DNA of 64,000 nt from JACSRF01 sp964504445 (GCA_964504445.1 CAZDEO010000005.1:1-64000); one strand, 5' to 3'; shown: positions 16,327 to 25,353, counted from the stretch's first letter. Program-made: numbers and translations. Notes: generated by a model from the sequence alone, not told the origin.

Positions 16327-17343
16327 ATGACAAAATTCATCACAATTGAACGCTTCATTCTCGAAAACCAGCCACAGTCCGCCAAAGGAGAACTCACAAA
16401 TTTACTGTACGACATTGCCCTGGCCGCTAAAATCATTTCATACAAAACCAATCGGGCAGGGTTACAAGATATACTAGGTCGTGTAGACAATGTCAACATA
16501 CAGGGCGAGATACAACAAAAGCTCGACGTTTTTGCTGATCGCATTATCTATCAACTTTGTGATCACTCCGGCCGCGTATGCGTCATGGCCTCCGAGGAAC
16601 AAGAAGATATTCTACCCATCCCAGAGCAATACGAAAAAGGTAACTACGCCCTGGTTTATGATCCCTTGGACGGCTCATCAAATATTGACGTCAATGTCAG
16701 CATTGGTACAGTATTTGGCATTTACCGGACTAAAGATTGGGTCTTGCGAGGGCGCAAAGAAGATGTACTTCAACCGCCGCGATCATTGGTGGCCGCAGGC
16801 TACATCCTCTATGGCTCCAGCACCATGATGGTCTACAGCACTGGAAAGGGAGTTCATGGGTTTACTCTCGATCCAGAACTGGGTGAGTTCTTGCTTTCTC
16901 ATGAAAATATGCGCTTGCCAGAACCCCCCGCCTATTACAGCATTAATGCAGCCTACTTCAATCGTTGGAGCGAAGAAGTTCAATCATTCGTGCGGTGGCT
17001 GCAAGGGCAAAAAAAATGCAATATTCCCGCACCCCCTCAGCTTTCTTCCCGTTATATAGGCTCTTTGGTAGCAGATTTTCACCGTAATTTACTGCGCGGT
17101 GGAATATTTGTTTACCCAGCAGAGGAAGGAAAACCAAATGGCAAAATTCGACTACTGTATGAAGCCGGCCCTTTGGCTTTCCTAATCAACCAGGCTGGGG
17201 GGTATGCTTCAACGGGCTACGAGAACATACTGGATTTACAACCAGAAGATTTGCATCAGCGTGTACCAGTTTTTATTGGCAATCGTTCCTTGGTCGAAGT
17301 TGCAGACCGTTTCATTCAGGGAACCATATCGAGGATGGATTGA
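16327..17343 (+). CDS. fbp: Fructose-1,6-bisphosphatase class I
   Basis: The enzyme hydrolyses fructose 1,6-bisphosphate in gluconeogenesis or the Calvin cycle. The 338-residue protein shows the metal site DPLDGSSNID (residues 112-121), LYGSSTMMVYSTG (about 163-175) and YEAGPLAFLINQAGG near the C-terminus. AAGGAAGG precedes the ATG. The gene looks more A+T-rich than its surroundings and has no ACGGCCGT, like rho after it. The promoter of rho overlaps its stop codon. Confidence 0.95.
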   Translation: MTKFITIERFILENQPQSAKGELTNLLYDIALAAKIISYKTNRAGLQDILGRVDNVNIQGEIQQKLDVFADRIIYQLCDHSGRVCVMASEEQEDILPIPEQYEKGNYALVYDPLDGSSNIDVNVSIGTVFGIYRTKDWVLRGRKEDVLQPPRSLVAAGYILYGSSTMMVYSTGKGVHGFTLDPELGEFLLSHENMRLPEPPAYYSINAAYFNRWSEEVQSFVRWLQGQKKCNIPAPPQLSSRYIGSLVADFHRNLLRGGIFVYPAEEGKPNGKIRLLYEAGPLAFLINQAGGYASTGYENILDLQPEDLHQRVPVFIGNRSLVEVADRFIQGTISRMD

Positions 17344-17368
17344 CGCCTAACATTTACCATGCTATACT
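17340..17368 (+). promoter_or_regulatory. Promoter for rho
   Basis: TTGACG (17340-17345) and TATACT (17363-17368) are separated by 17 bp. The -35 box overlaps the fbp stop codon. Transcription would start near 17375. Confidence 0.6.
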
Positions 17369-17689
17369 TTTGACGCCCAAAAGAAGTAGCGTGAGCCAAC
17401 TCCTCATTACATTTTAGAAAACCGTTTAGTTCTTGAATTCAAATCTTTTACTTCCCCAAATAATATCGGCCAAATTATTGCACTGACCTCTTGAATTTTG
17501 TTATTGGGTTGGCAAATTCTACCTGAATGTACCTTTGATACACTCCCCAGCACAATGGTGTGAAGGGATTTCCCAGAAACTATACAAAGTCAAAAAAGGC
17601 GAAGATTTTGGCTACCAGGTAATTTCCCTGAAGCTGTGCTTTGAAATAGCCATATCACCTTGTAACTAATAAACGTGGAGAAACTCTGT
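17369..17689 (+). other. Long rho 5' leader (about 315 nt), no gene seen
   Basis: This A+T-rich stretch holds no convincing coding frame and no strong hairpin. In Escherichia coli rho mRNA has a long leader through which Rho terminates its own transcription; the length here would allow the same, which is inference. GTGGAG at 17675-17680 is the ribosome site for rho. Confidence 0.4.
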
Positions 17690-18967
17690 ATGAACATCGC
17701 AGACTTAACAGCAAAAAAGCTTAATGAACTTCGAGATATTGCACGAGAAATGGAAATTTCCGGCTTTAGCACCATGAAGAAGCAAGATCTAATATTCCAG
17801 ATCCTGGCTTCCAAGGCCGAGAATAAAGGCCTGGAGTTTCGTGGAGGCGTTCTCGAAATCATGGAAGATGACAAACAGGCCATGGGCTTTCTGCGCTCTC
17901 AAAATTACCTTCCCGGCGCGGAAGATATTTATGTATCTAATTCCCAAATTCGCCGACTAGGCCTGCGCACAGGTGATATGGTTGTGGGACAGGTACGCAT
18001 CCCCAAAGACAACGAGAAATATTACAGCCTACTGCGGGTAGAAGCCGTGAATGATGCGCCGCCGGAATTGGCCAAAAAGCGTCCTCGTTATGAAACACTC
18101 ACGCCTATTTTCCCGGACCAAAAGCTAAAACTAGAAACGCGCGCGAACATCCTTTCTACGCGCCTAATTGATTTAGTTGCACCGATTGGTCGCGGACAGC
18201 GTGGTTTGATTGTCTCACCTCCTAAGGCTGGTAAGACGACGGTTTTAAAAGAGATTGCCAATGGTGTATCGGAGAATTATCCGGAACTTCATTTGATGGT
18301 CGTATTGATTGGCGAGCGTCCTGAAGAAGTAACGGATATGCAGCGTTCCATTGATGGCGAAGTGATTAGCTCTACCTTTGATGAGCCGGTGCGGCAACAC
18401 TGTAAAGTGGCAGAAATGGCCCTTGAGCGGGCTAAGCGATTGGTTGAAATGGGACGTGACGTAGTGGTTTTGTTGGATTCTATTACGCGTCTGGCCCGTG
18501 CTTATAATTTGGTTGTTTCGCCCAGTGGTCGGACTTTGTCGGGTGGTTTGGATCCCACGGCGTTATATCCACCGAAGCGTTTTTTTGGCACTGCGCGTAA
18601 CCTGGAAGAGGGAGGTAGTTTGACGATTATTGCTACTTGCCTTGTAGATACGGGGAGCCGCATGGATGATGTGATTTATGAGGAATTTAAGGGGACTGGC
18701 AATATGGAATTGTTGCTGAGCAGACGGATGCAGGAGCGACGGGTATTTCCAGCTTTTGATATTGAGCGTTCTAGCACGCGTCGTGAAGATTTGCTGATGT
18801 CTGGCGACGAGTTGCAGCGAGTGTATATGATGCGCCGAATGCTGGGGCATTTGATGGATACGCCAGGTTATGATATTACTAGTGCAACTTCGGCAGTGAT
18901 GCAGAGATTGCGGAGTACGAAAAATAATTACGAATTTTTGGAAACGTTAACTAAAGATATGATGTAG
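17690..18967 (+). CDS. rho: Transcription termination factor Rho
   Basis: Rho is the hexameric RNA helicase that ends transcription. The 425-residue protein has an N-terminal Rho_N segment (LTAKKLNELRDIAREMEISG), the RNA-binding cold-shock-like domain (about residues 50-125), Walker A SPPKAGKTT (residues 176-184), VVLLDSITRLARAYN (about 260-274) and the Q-loop region SGGLDPTALYPPKRFFG. The start at 17690 is preferred over an in-frame GTG at 17675 because the latter is the ribosome site. The gene is free of ACGGCCGT. Confidence 0.97.
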   Translation: MNIADLTAKKLNELRDIAREMEISGFSTMKKQDLIFQILASKAENKGLEFRGGVLEIMEDDKQAMGFLRSQNYLPGAEDIYVSNSQIRRLGLRTGDMVVGQVRIPKDNEKYYSLLRVEAVNDAPPELAKKRPRYETLTPIFPDQKLKLETRANILSTRLIDLVAPIGRGQRGLIVSPPKAGKTTVLKEIANGVSENYPELHLMVVLIGERPEEVTDMQRSIDGEVISSTFDEPVRQHCKVAEMALERAKRLVEMGRDVVVLLDSITRLARAYNLVVSPSGRTLSGGLDPTALYPPKRFFGTARNLEEGGSLTIIATCLVDTGSRMDDVIYEEFKGTGNMELLLSRRMQERRVFPAFDIERSSTRREDLLMSGDELQRVYMMRRMLGHLMDTPGYDITSATSAVMQRLRSTKNNYEFLETLTKDMM

Positions 18968-19003
18968 GCTGCCTTAACAATGAATGAATGGTTTTCCCAG
19001 AGG

Positions 19004-19030
19004 CGGGTTGGCTGTAGCCAGCCCGTTTTT
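19004..19030 (+). terminator. Intrinsic terminator after rho
   Basis: CGGGTTGGC (19004-19012) pairs with GCCAGCCCG (19017-19025) around TGTA, followed by TTTTT. Confidence 0.8.
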
Positions 19031-19078
19031 GCTGGGTGGGGGCTTTGTGGTAGCATCTCTTTTCTGTGAGATGATCAT

Positions 19079-20125
19079 ATGGATAATGTAGTTAGGTTTT
19101 TTCAACGATTCGGCGGACAGTTGACGCTGTTGGTGGTGGTGGTTTTGTTCTGGGGTAGCTGGCAGATGGGGGGGGCTTCTTCTGGCGAAGCGGAGAGTGC
19201 AATGGGGGAAACGGCCGTTTCCCCTCTAAGTTCTTCTACAGCCACCCCTAGCCCCTCACCCACTTACGCACCTGGCACCCTGCCCATCTTGGGCGACATT
19301 GGCCTGGTACCTGCACCCAAACCTATGACCTACCAGGGCAAATTGCCCCAACACGACCTGCAAACCTATGTGGTTGAACGCGGTGATACACCAAACGCCA
19401 TTGCGGATCGCTTCAATATCCAGCCAGCAACCTTGTTGGGTGGTAATCCGCGTCTTAGCGAAGAGTCTAATGCGTTACAGACTGGTGTGGAATTAATTAT
19501 TCTGCCTATTGATGGTGTCTTGCACGACGTTCAGCCTGGCGATACGGTTGAAGGTTTGGCAGCAGAATACGGTGTTCCTGTGGAAGACATCATTGCTTAT
19601 GAACCGAACAACCTGGAATTTCCCTACCGTCTTTATCCAGAAACCCAGATTATGGTGCCTGGCGCAGTGCGTGAACTCTTTGTCTGGAATCCCCCTGACC
19701 TGGCTTCGGTAGGCGGCACATCCTGGGAAGGCCGCAATATCCGACCGATTATTGTGGGCACGGGCACCTTTGTTTATCCTGTTGGCTCAACCAACTTCAC
19801 CCAATATTATTGGTATGGGCATCGCGCTATTGATATTGGCCTGCCGGAAGGAAATGCCGTATATGCTTCTGACACGGGTACGGTGACTTATGCCGGGTGG
19901 AATACCTACGGCTACGGCAACTTGATTGTGGTCAATCATGGCAATGGTTACGAGACCTTTTACGCCCATCTTAGTTCCATCAATGTGTCGCCAGGACAAA
20001 TTGTGTACCAAGGAAATTTGATTGGTCTCAGTGGCAACACGGGCAACTCTTCGGGGCCGCATATCCATTTTGAGATTCGATTAAATGGCAATCAGGATGA
20101 TCCTTGTTGGTATTTGGGGTGTTAG
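19079..20125 (+). CDS. Membrane-anchored LysM and M23 peptidase (peptidoglycan endopeptidase)
   Basis: The 348-residue protein has a single N-terminal helix (LTLLVVVVLFWGSWQM), then a Ser/Thr/Pro linker and two LysM-like repeats: YVVERGDTPNAIADRF (about residues 96-111) and HDVQPGDTVEGLAAEYGV (about 148-165). The C-terminal M23 zinc peptidase domain has ligands in GHRAIDIG (about 247-254) and HIHFE (about 328-332). Such enzymes cut peptide cross-links in peptidoglycan. It is flanked by the rho terminator and the alaS promoter, so it is probably transcribed alone. Confidence 0.9.
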   Translation: MDNVVRFFQRFGGQLTLLVVVVLFWGSWQMGGASSGEAESAMGETAVSPLSSSTATPSPSPTYAPGTLPILGDIGLVPAPKPMTYQGKLPQHDLQTYVVERGDTPNAIADRFNIQPATLLGGNPRLSEESNALQTGVELIILPIDGVLHDVQPGDTVEGLAAEYGVPVEDIIAYEPNNLEFPYRLYPETQIMVPGAVRELFVWNPPDLASVGGTSWEGRNIRPIIVGTGTFVYPVGSTNFTQYYWYGHRAIDIGLPEGNAVYASDTGTVTYAGWNTYGYGNLIVVNHGNGYETFYAHLSSINVSPGQIVYQGNLIGLSGNTGNSSGPHIHFEIRLNGNQDDPCWYLGC

Positions 20126-20178
20126 GCTGTGATCGGCGCCTTTTGGGCGGAACCTTCAAGGCTTTAAGGCTTGTGTTG

Positions 20179-20207
20179 TTGACAACGGCCGTTTCCTTTG
20201 CTACCCT
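20179..20207 (+). promoter_or_regulatory. Promoter of alaS
   Basis: A perfect TTGACA (20179-20184) is followed after 17 bp by TACCCT (20202-20207), which keeps the three most conserved -10 bases. An ACGGCCGT copy lies in the spacer. Transcription would start about 20214, where the structured leader begins. Confidence 0.6.
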
Positions 20208-20213
20208 TTCCTC

Positions 20214-20345
20214 CATGAATCAGCTAGTGACTCGCGCACATTTTGCTGCCGCCCAGACCCTTCGGTCTGGCTCGTAGTGCTGCCTGAGTCACAAATATGT
20301 CCGGGCACCGCCGCCAGACTGGAACACCAGCCTGGCGGTTTTTTT
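20214..20345 (+). ncRNA. Structured leader of alaS with terminator, T-box-like candidate
   Basis: The leader folds into a stem closed by GTGACTC (20227-20233) and GAGTCAC (20286-20292). Inside are GCAC/GTGC (20236-20239 with 20277-20280) and an apical hairpin CCAGACC/GGTCTGG (20253-20259 with 20264-20270). The internal loop on the 3' side reads TGCCT and so contains the alanine codon GCC, as a T-box specifier would. GGCACCGC (20304-20311) resembles the T-box core UGGNACCGCG, and a terminator follows. Against a canonical T-box, no UGGU complementary to tRNA-Ala is obvious. A different attenuator remains possible. Confidence 0.4.
20311..20345 (+). terminator. Leader terminator upstream of alaS
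   Basis: CCGCCAGACTGG (20311-20322) pairs with CCAGCCTGGCGG (20327-20338) with one mismatch around AACA, followed by seven T. It lies about 70 nt before the alaS start, so it must be bypassed for alaS expression, which implies attenuation control. Confidence 0.8.
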
Positions 20346-20417
20346 GTTTATTACGCACAAGCTGCATCGTGCGGTAAAATCAGAGTCAGCAAATCCTTAC
20401 AAGTCAAAAGAGACAGA

Positions 20418-23123
20418 ATGATGAAAAAACCAACCACCAGCAACGAAATCCGTGCAGCATTTCTGCAATTTTTTCAAGAACGAGGCCACGAAATTGTCGC
20501 CAGTGCCCCGTTGCCGCAACACGATAACCCCACGCTGTTATTCACCAACGCCGGGATGAACCAGTTTGTAGACGTCTTTTTGGGTAAGGAAAAGCGCAGT
20601 TATCAACGCGCTACGACCTCGCAAAAGTGTATGCGCGTTCAGGGTAAGCACAACGACCTGGAAAACGTCGGCCCCTCGCCACGCCACCACACCTTTTTTG
20701 AGATGTTGGGCAACTTTTCCTTTGGCGACTACTTCAAAAAAGAGGCCATCCGCTATGCCTATGACTTCATGACCCAAACCTGCGCCATTCCCCCAGAAAA
20801 ACTTTATTTCACCGTGCATACCGGCGACGACGAAGCCTATGGTTACTGGGTGGACGACGTTGGCGTGCCAGCCCACCACGTACTACGCATGGGCGACAAG
20901 ACCAACTTTTGGATGATGGGCGACACCGGCCCCTGCGGCCCAACCAGCGAACTGCATTACGATTGGGGCGCTGAAGCGTGCACCTGTGGTCAACCAGACT
21001 GCTCGGTATTGCTAGACAACGATTGTGGACGGTGGCTGGAAGTATGGAACCTGGTGTTTATGCAGTATGACCAGGCTGCCGACGGCACCCGCATGCCGCT
21101 GCCCAAGCCCGGCGTAGACACGGGCATGGGCCTGGAACGCATTACCAGCGTGGTGCAGCAAACCCCGGCCAATTACGACAATGACCTGTTTACCCCGGCC
21201 ATGGATATGGTGCAGGAGCTTTTGGGCGATCAAGATGCTGACCGGGCGGCAAAGTATGTGGGCTACCGAGTCATTGCCGACCACGGCCGTGCAGCCACGT
21301 TTATGATTGCTGATGGGGTGCGCCCGGGCAGCACCGGCGCGGGCTATGTGCTGCGCATGGTCATTCGCCGGGCGTCCCGCTTTGGGCGCAAAATTGGCTT
21401 TGAACGGCCGTTCCTGGCCCACGTGGCTGACGTCTACATCAACCAGATGGGCACCGCCTACCCGGAACTGAAGCAGCGCCGTGATCACATTGTGCGTACC
21501 CTCACCCTGGAGGAAGAAAAGTTTGCCCGTACTGTTGACAGCGGTCTGGCTCAATTGGATAAAATCATCGCCGGTTTGCGGGAAAGCGGCCGTACAGAAA
21601 TTGCCGGAGACGTGGCATTTAACCTCTACGCCACCTATGGCCTACCCCTGGAAATTACCCGCGATGTGGTGAAGGAACTGGGCCTTACTGTGGATGAACC
21701 CGGTTTTCTCCATGCCCGCGACGCTCACGCCGCAGCCAGCGGCGCAGGACGCTTTGGTCAATATGAAACGGGAACAAATGCCTATGCTGACGTCCTACAA
21801 GTCCTGATCGAATCAGGTCAACTGGCAGAGGGCGTGGAGTATGATCCGTACATGGGCGCGGAAACAGAGTCAGAAATAGTGGCCTTGTTCCGCGATGGGC
21901 AGCAGGTGACGGCACTGCAAGCTGGCGAAGTGGGGGAGATAGTTACAGCCGTGACGCCCTTCTATGTCGAAGCGGGTGGTGAAGTCAGCGATACCGGCCA
22001 CATTTTGTGTCACCACGGCAAATTTCGTGTAGAGGATGCTCGCAAGCCCCTAAATGGCCTGGTTGTACACGCAGGGCAGGTAGAAGATGGTTCTATGGAA
22101 GTTGGTCGAACGGTGCGCCTGCGGGTGAATGACGGCCGTCGCTGGGATATTCGCCGCAACCACACCGCCACCCATATTTTGCACAAAGAGCTGCGCGCCC
22201 ACCTGGGCGCCCACGTGCAACAGGCCGGCTCCCTGGTTGCCCCCGACCGTTTACGCTTCGACTTTACCCACGACCAGGGCGTAAGCAAAGAGACGCTGTC
22301 CCAAATCGAAGAACACATCAACAAAGTCATTTTGGCCAACCGACCCGTTACCGTTACCTACATGGGGCAAAAAGAGGCTGTAGAATCTGGCGCCATGGCC
22401 CTCTTTGGCGAAAAATATGGTGACGTGGTGCGTACCATCAAAATTGGGGACCCCAACCATCCATACAGCTTTGAGCTGTGCGGCGGGCTACACGTCAACG
22501 AAACCGCCGAAATTGGCTCCTTCCGCTTTATGAGTGAAGGCGCAGTGGCTGCGGGCGTACGCCGCGTGGAGGCGGTGACGGGGCGCGGTGCAGCTGACTA
22601 TGTCGCCCAACGCCTGGACACCCTGGAACGGGTGGCGGGAAAGCTCAATGCGCCCATTGGCGAATTAGAACACCGGCTGGATGCGCTGTTGACCGAACAC
22701 CGCGCCCTGCAAAAGGAGTTGGAGAAACTACAGCGGCAAGCCGTCAAGGGTCAGTTTGACAATTTGCTGGCTCAGGTGCGCCAGGTGCAGGGCGTCAACG
22801 TGCTGGCCGCGCGAGTAGACGTGCCCAACGCTGACGCATTGCGCGAGATGGCAGACTGGTTCCGCGATAAGGTAGGGTCGGGCACGGCCGTTTTTGGCAC
22901 AGTCGTCAACGACAAGCCCCTGATCATTGCTACCGTCACTGATGACCTGATTCAGCGTGGGGTAAAGGCTGGTGATTTGGTGCGCGAAGTGGCCAGGCTG
23001 GTAGGCGGTGGTGGTGGCGGCCAGCCCCGCCTGGCCCAGGCCGGAGGCCGCGACGCGGCGAAACTGTCTGAAGCGCTAGATGCTGTGTCGGCTTTGGTAG
23101 AGAAGGCCCTCAGTGCCCATTAG
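20418..23123 (+). CDS. alaS: Alanine-tRNA ligase
   Basis: The enzyme charges tRNA-Ala and edits mischarged Ser/Gly. The 901-residue protein begins with the class II catalytic core (EIRAAFLQFFQERGHEIV, LLFTNAGMNQF, TGPCGPTSELHYD). The editing domain has HTATH (about residues 582-586) and CGGLHVNETAEIGSF (from about 688). The C-Ala domain includes GGGGGGQPRLAQAGG. A Cys-rich insertion (EACTCGQPDCSVLLDNDC) lies in the core. The length is normal. The ATG is at 20418 or 20421. Confidence 0.97.
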   Translation: MMKKPTTSNEIRAAFLQFFQERGHEIVASAPLPQHDNPTLLFTNAGMNQFVDVFLGKEKRSYQRATTSQKCMRVQGKHNDLENVGPSPRHHTFFEMLGNFSFGDYFKKEAIRYAYDFMTQTCAIPPEKLYFTVHTGDDEAYGYWVDDVGVPAHHVLRMGDKTNFWMMGDTGPCGPTSELHYDWGAEACTCGQPDCSVLLDNDCGRWLEVWNLVFMQYDQAADGTRMPLPKPGVDTGMGLERITSVVQQTPANYDNDLFTPAMDMVQELLGDQDADRAAKYVGYRVIADHGRAATFMIADGVRPGSTGAGYVLRMVIRRASRFGRKIGFERPFLAHVADVYINQMGTAYPELKQRRDHIVRTLTLEEEKFARTVDSGLAQLDKIIAGLRESGRTEIAGDVAFNLYATYGLPLEITRDVVKELGLTVDEPGFLHARDAHAAASGAGRFGQYETGTNAYADVLQVLIESGQLAEGVEYDPYMGAETESEIVALFRDGQQVTALQAGEVGEIVTAVTPFYVEAGGEVSDTGHILCHHGKFRVEDARKPLNGLVVHAGQVEDGSMEVGRTVRLRVNDGRRWDIRRNHTATHILHKELRAHLGAHVQQAGSLVAPDRLRFDFTHDQGVSKETLSQIEEHINKVILANRPVTVTYMGQKEAVESGAMALFGEKYGDVVRTIKIGDPNHPYSFELCGGLHVNETAEIGSFRFMSEGAVAAGVRRVEAVTGRGAADYVAQRLDTLERVAGKLNAPIGELEHRLDALLTEHRALQKELEKLQRQAVKGQFDNLLAQVRQVQGVNVLAARVDVPNADALREMADWFRDKVGSGTAVFGTVVNDKPLIIATVTDDLIQRGVKAGDLVREVARLVGGGGGGQPRLAQAGGRDAAKLSEALDAVSALVEKALSAH

Positions 23124-23219
23124 CCGTCAACCGTAAGCCGTCATCAGGCATCTGCAGGCATACCCGGCGCTGTGGAGACTGGTTTACGGACTACCGTTCA
23201 CGGGCTACGGCCGTTTTTT
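23124..23219 (+). repeat. Intergenic element of CCGT/ACGG words, possible alaS terminator
   Basis: The gap is filled with variants of CCGTAAGCCGT and ACGGGCTACGG. CCGTAAGCCGT (23131-23141) can pair at 9 of 11 positions with ACGGGCTACGG (23200-23210), and an ACGGCCGT copy then runs into six T (23214-23219). It may end alaS transcription. Its word-repeat style resembles 2705-2763 and 25297-25353. Confidence 0.4.
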
Positions 23220-24779
23220 ATGAATACCCGCGTCATTTACCTCGACAATGATGACGACATAATCTCCATTTGTGACCGCCTGAATTGGGAGCAGTCTCAG
23301 CGTGCCCTGCTGGTGCTGCCGGCGGAGGGGAAGGTATTGCGCGCCGGGCTAGATTTGGCCCGCCTGCGCCGCCACGCCGATCGTATGCGCCTGGAGATTG
23401 GTCTCATCTCTCCTGACGCAGCCATTCGGCAGCAGGCCACGGCCTTGGGTATTCCTGCCTTTTTGACGGTAGAAGCTGCCAGCCAAAGCCGCCGAGGGTG
23501 GTGGCGCGGGCGGCGGCGGCGTGAGCGCATCGGTTTGCCCACGGTGGGGGAGGCTGGCGTGGCGCAACTACGCCCTCAACCACTGGATCCGCATGTGCGG
23601 CGCGGGGTGCAGCAGCGTTTAACCCGGTCCGTTTCCTGGCAGCGCTGGCTGCTGCGCTACGTGGCTGTGGTGCTTTTCTTTTTGATATTGGGTGGGCTGG
23701 TGGTCGCTTTTTTGGTGACGGTGCCAACGGCAACGCTTACCTTGCGTCCGGCAGTGCAAACCGTGGAGGCGACGCGCATTGTTTTGGCTGACCCCGAACT
23801 GGCTGAGGTGGATTACGGCCGAGGTGCGGTGCCCGGGCGGCTGCTGACGGTGGAAAATGTGTGGCAGGCGACAGCGCCAGCAACGGGGGTAACGGCCGTG
23901 CCCAATGCTGCGGCGCGGGGCAAAGTGCTGTTTGTCAATTTGGGCGACAATGAGGTACGCATTCCTGCCGGGACGCGGGTGAGCACTACGGCGGAAAACA
24001 GCGTGGCTTTTCAGACTATTCAGGAGGTGGTGGTGGCTGGGGTGGAGGGCAGTACGGCAGAAGTGGACGTGATTGCCATTGAGCCAGGACCGCAGGGAAA
24101 TGTGGCTGCCAATCTTGTTAACCGCATTGAGGGGGCATTGGCGACACAGCTAGAGGTGCGTAACCTGGAACCGCTGGATGGTGGGGCTGTACGGCAGGCG
24201 ACGGCCGTTTCTGAGGCAGACCAGACCCGCCTGCGCGCCCAGGTGCTGCAATTTTTGCAGGCGTTGGCCATTTCGGAGATGGAGGCGCAGGTGAGTGCCC
24301 AGGAGTTTTTGGCGCGCCCTTCTTTACGAGTTGTAAGTATTGTGAATGAAACCTACTCTCATTTTCCTGGTGAGCAAACCAATGAGTTGACTTTGGAGAT
24401 GCGCGCGGTGTTGCAAGGTACGGCCGTCAACACTGGTGATGCCGTAGGCCTGCTGTATGAAACGCTGGCGACGGACCTGCCGGAGGGTAATATTCTGGTG
24501 GCGGAAAGCATCAGCCTGACTGTGGGAGACGTGGTGGGGGTTGACGAAGCAGGGCGCGTAACTTTTGAGATGGTTGCCACGGGCGTGGTGGCGGCGGACT
24601 TGCAGCTTGACGGGCCATTGACGGCCGTTGCCGGGCAGGCTCCGGAAGCGGCATTGGCTTATTTGTATGAGCAGTTGCCCCTGCGGGACGTGCCTACCAT
24701 TGACATTTGGCCCACGTGGTTTCAGCGCATGCCCTATTTGCCCACGCGCATTCACGTAGACATCCGGCGCGCCGACTGA
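23220..24779 (+). CDS. Membrane protein with baseplate J-like domain
   Basis: The 519-residue protein starts MNTRVIYLDNDDDIISI, with a cytoplasmic N-terminal domain of about 140 residues (LLVLPAEGKVLRAGLDLARLRRHADRM) ending in a basic stretch. A membrane helix follows (VAVVLFFLILGGLVVAFLV, about residues 152-170), then a large external part. That part includes GKVLFVNLGDNEVRIPAGTRVST and VIAIEPGPQGNVAANLVNRIEG, as in baseplate J/gp47-type proteins of phage tails and many Chloroflexota genomes. No other tail genes are nearby, so a cellular envelope role is more likely than a phage one (inference). The ATG at 23220 lacks a strong ribosome site. Confidence 0.7.
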   Translation: MNTRVIYLDNDDDIISICDRLNWEQSQRALLVLPAEGKVLRAGLDLARLRRHADRMRLEIGLISPDAAIRQQATALGIPAFLTVEAASQSRRGWWRGRRRRERIGLPTVGEAGVAQLRPQPLDPHVRRGVQQRLTRSVSWQRWLLRYVAVVLFFLILGGLVVAFLVTVPTATLTLRPAVQTVEATRIVLADPELAEVDYGRGAVPGRLLTVENVWQATAPATGVTAVPNAAARGKVLFVNLGDNEVRIPAGTRVSTTAENSVAFQTIQEVVVAGVEGSTAEVDVIAIEPGPQGNVAANLVNRIEGALATQLEVRNLEPLDGGAVRQATAVSEADQTRLRAQVLQFLQALAISEMEAQVSAQEFLARPSLRVVSIVNETYSHFPGEQTNELTLEMRAVLQGTAVNTGDAVGLLYETLATDLPEGNILVAESISLTVGDVVGVDEAGRVTFEMVATGVVAADLQLDGPLTAVAGQAPEAALAYLYEQLPLRDVPTIDIWPTWFQRMPYLPTRIHVDIRRAD

Positions 24780-24869
24780 GGGTGTTTGCCCCAAGGCTGG
24801 TAGTGAAAGCGTAGGGAAAGGGTAGAGGTGAGGACGGCCGTTTTGTGCCATTCTATCAGGCAGGCGAAA

Positions 24870-25304
24870 ATGAATGAACTGACGGTAAAAGGGCGCGTGT
24901 TGGCTTTAGATTTAGGCGAGAAGCGCATTGGCGTGGCGGTGAGCGACCCCACGCGCACCATTGCCAGCTCTCTAGCCGTGTTCAAGCGCAAATCCCGCCA
25001 GGAAGATTACGCCCATATTGCCCGGTTAATTGCCGAGCAGCAGGCCAATTTGCTGGTGGTGGGACTGCCTGTACCTCTTAGTGGGGTTGAGGGTGAAAAG
25101 GCGGCCTGGGTACGCAGCTACACGGCCGAATTGCAGCAGCATGTTGCCGTTCCCATCGTGTTGTGGGACGAGGCCCTAACCACCGTGCAGGCTTATGACT
25201 CCATGCGCCAGCGCGGCAAGCGGGCCAAACAAGCCAAAGAGCGCATAGACGCCGTGGCGGCGGCTTTTATTTTGCAATCTTTTCTGGACGGAAATAGGGA
25301 TTAG
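24870..25304 (+). CDS. ruvX: Putative pre-16S rRNA nuclease / Holliday junction resolvase (YqgF/RuvX)
   Basis: The 144-residue protein has the RNase H-fold signature LALDLGEKRIGVAVSDP (about residues 11-27), LLVVGLPVPLSG and DEALTTVQAYDSM, then the C-terminal RIDAVAAAFILQSFL with the catalytic Asp. The family processes the 5' end of 16S rRNA; resolvase activity is also reported. It sits just upstream of mltG, a common pairing (ruvX-mltG). The ATG at 24870 was preferred to an upstream GTG at 24828. Confidence 0.92.
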   Translation: MNELTVKGRVLALDLGEKRIGVAVSDPTRTIASSLAVFKRKSRQEDYAHIARLIAEQQANLLVVGLPVPLSGVEGEKAAWVRSYTAELQQHVAVPIVLWDEALTTVQAYDSMRQRGKRAKQAKERIDAVAAAFILQSFLDGNRD

Positions 25305-25353
25305 AGATTGGAGACGAGAGATTCGTTGCGCAATCTCTCATCTCTAATTTCCC
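25297..25353 (+). repeat. Imperfect long hairpin between ruvX and mltG
   Basis: TTAGAGAT (25301-25308) pairs with ATCTCTAA (25340-25347), GAGAGATT (25316-25323) with AATCTCTC (25332-25339), and GGGA with TCCC at the base. A 7-nt bulge lies in the left arm. The left arm overlaps the ruvX stop codon. No T-run follows, so it is not a typical terminator. It sits directly before the mltG ribosome site and could affect its translation. Confidence 0.55.

Noticed and set aside
20221..20300. tRNA gene in the alaS leader
   Set aside because: The stems do not form a cloverleaf, and no TTC-type T-loop or CCA end fits.
23220..24779. Prophage tail gene
   Set aside because: The baseplate J-like domain stands alone beside ruvX and mltG, with a membrane helix and no other phage gene.
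24828..24869. ruvX start at GTG 24828
   Set aside because: The extra residues are not family-like; ATG 24870 gives the expected N-terminus.
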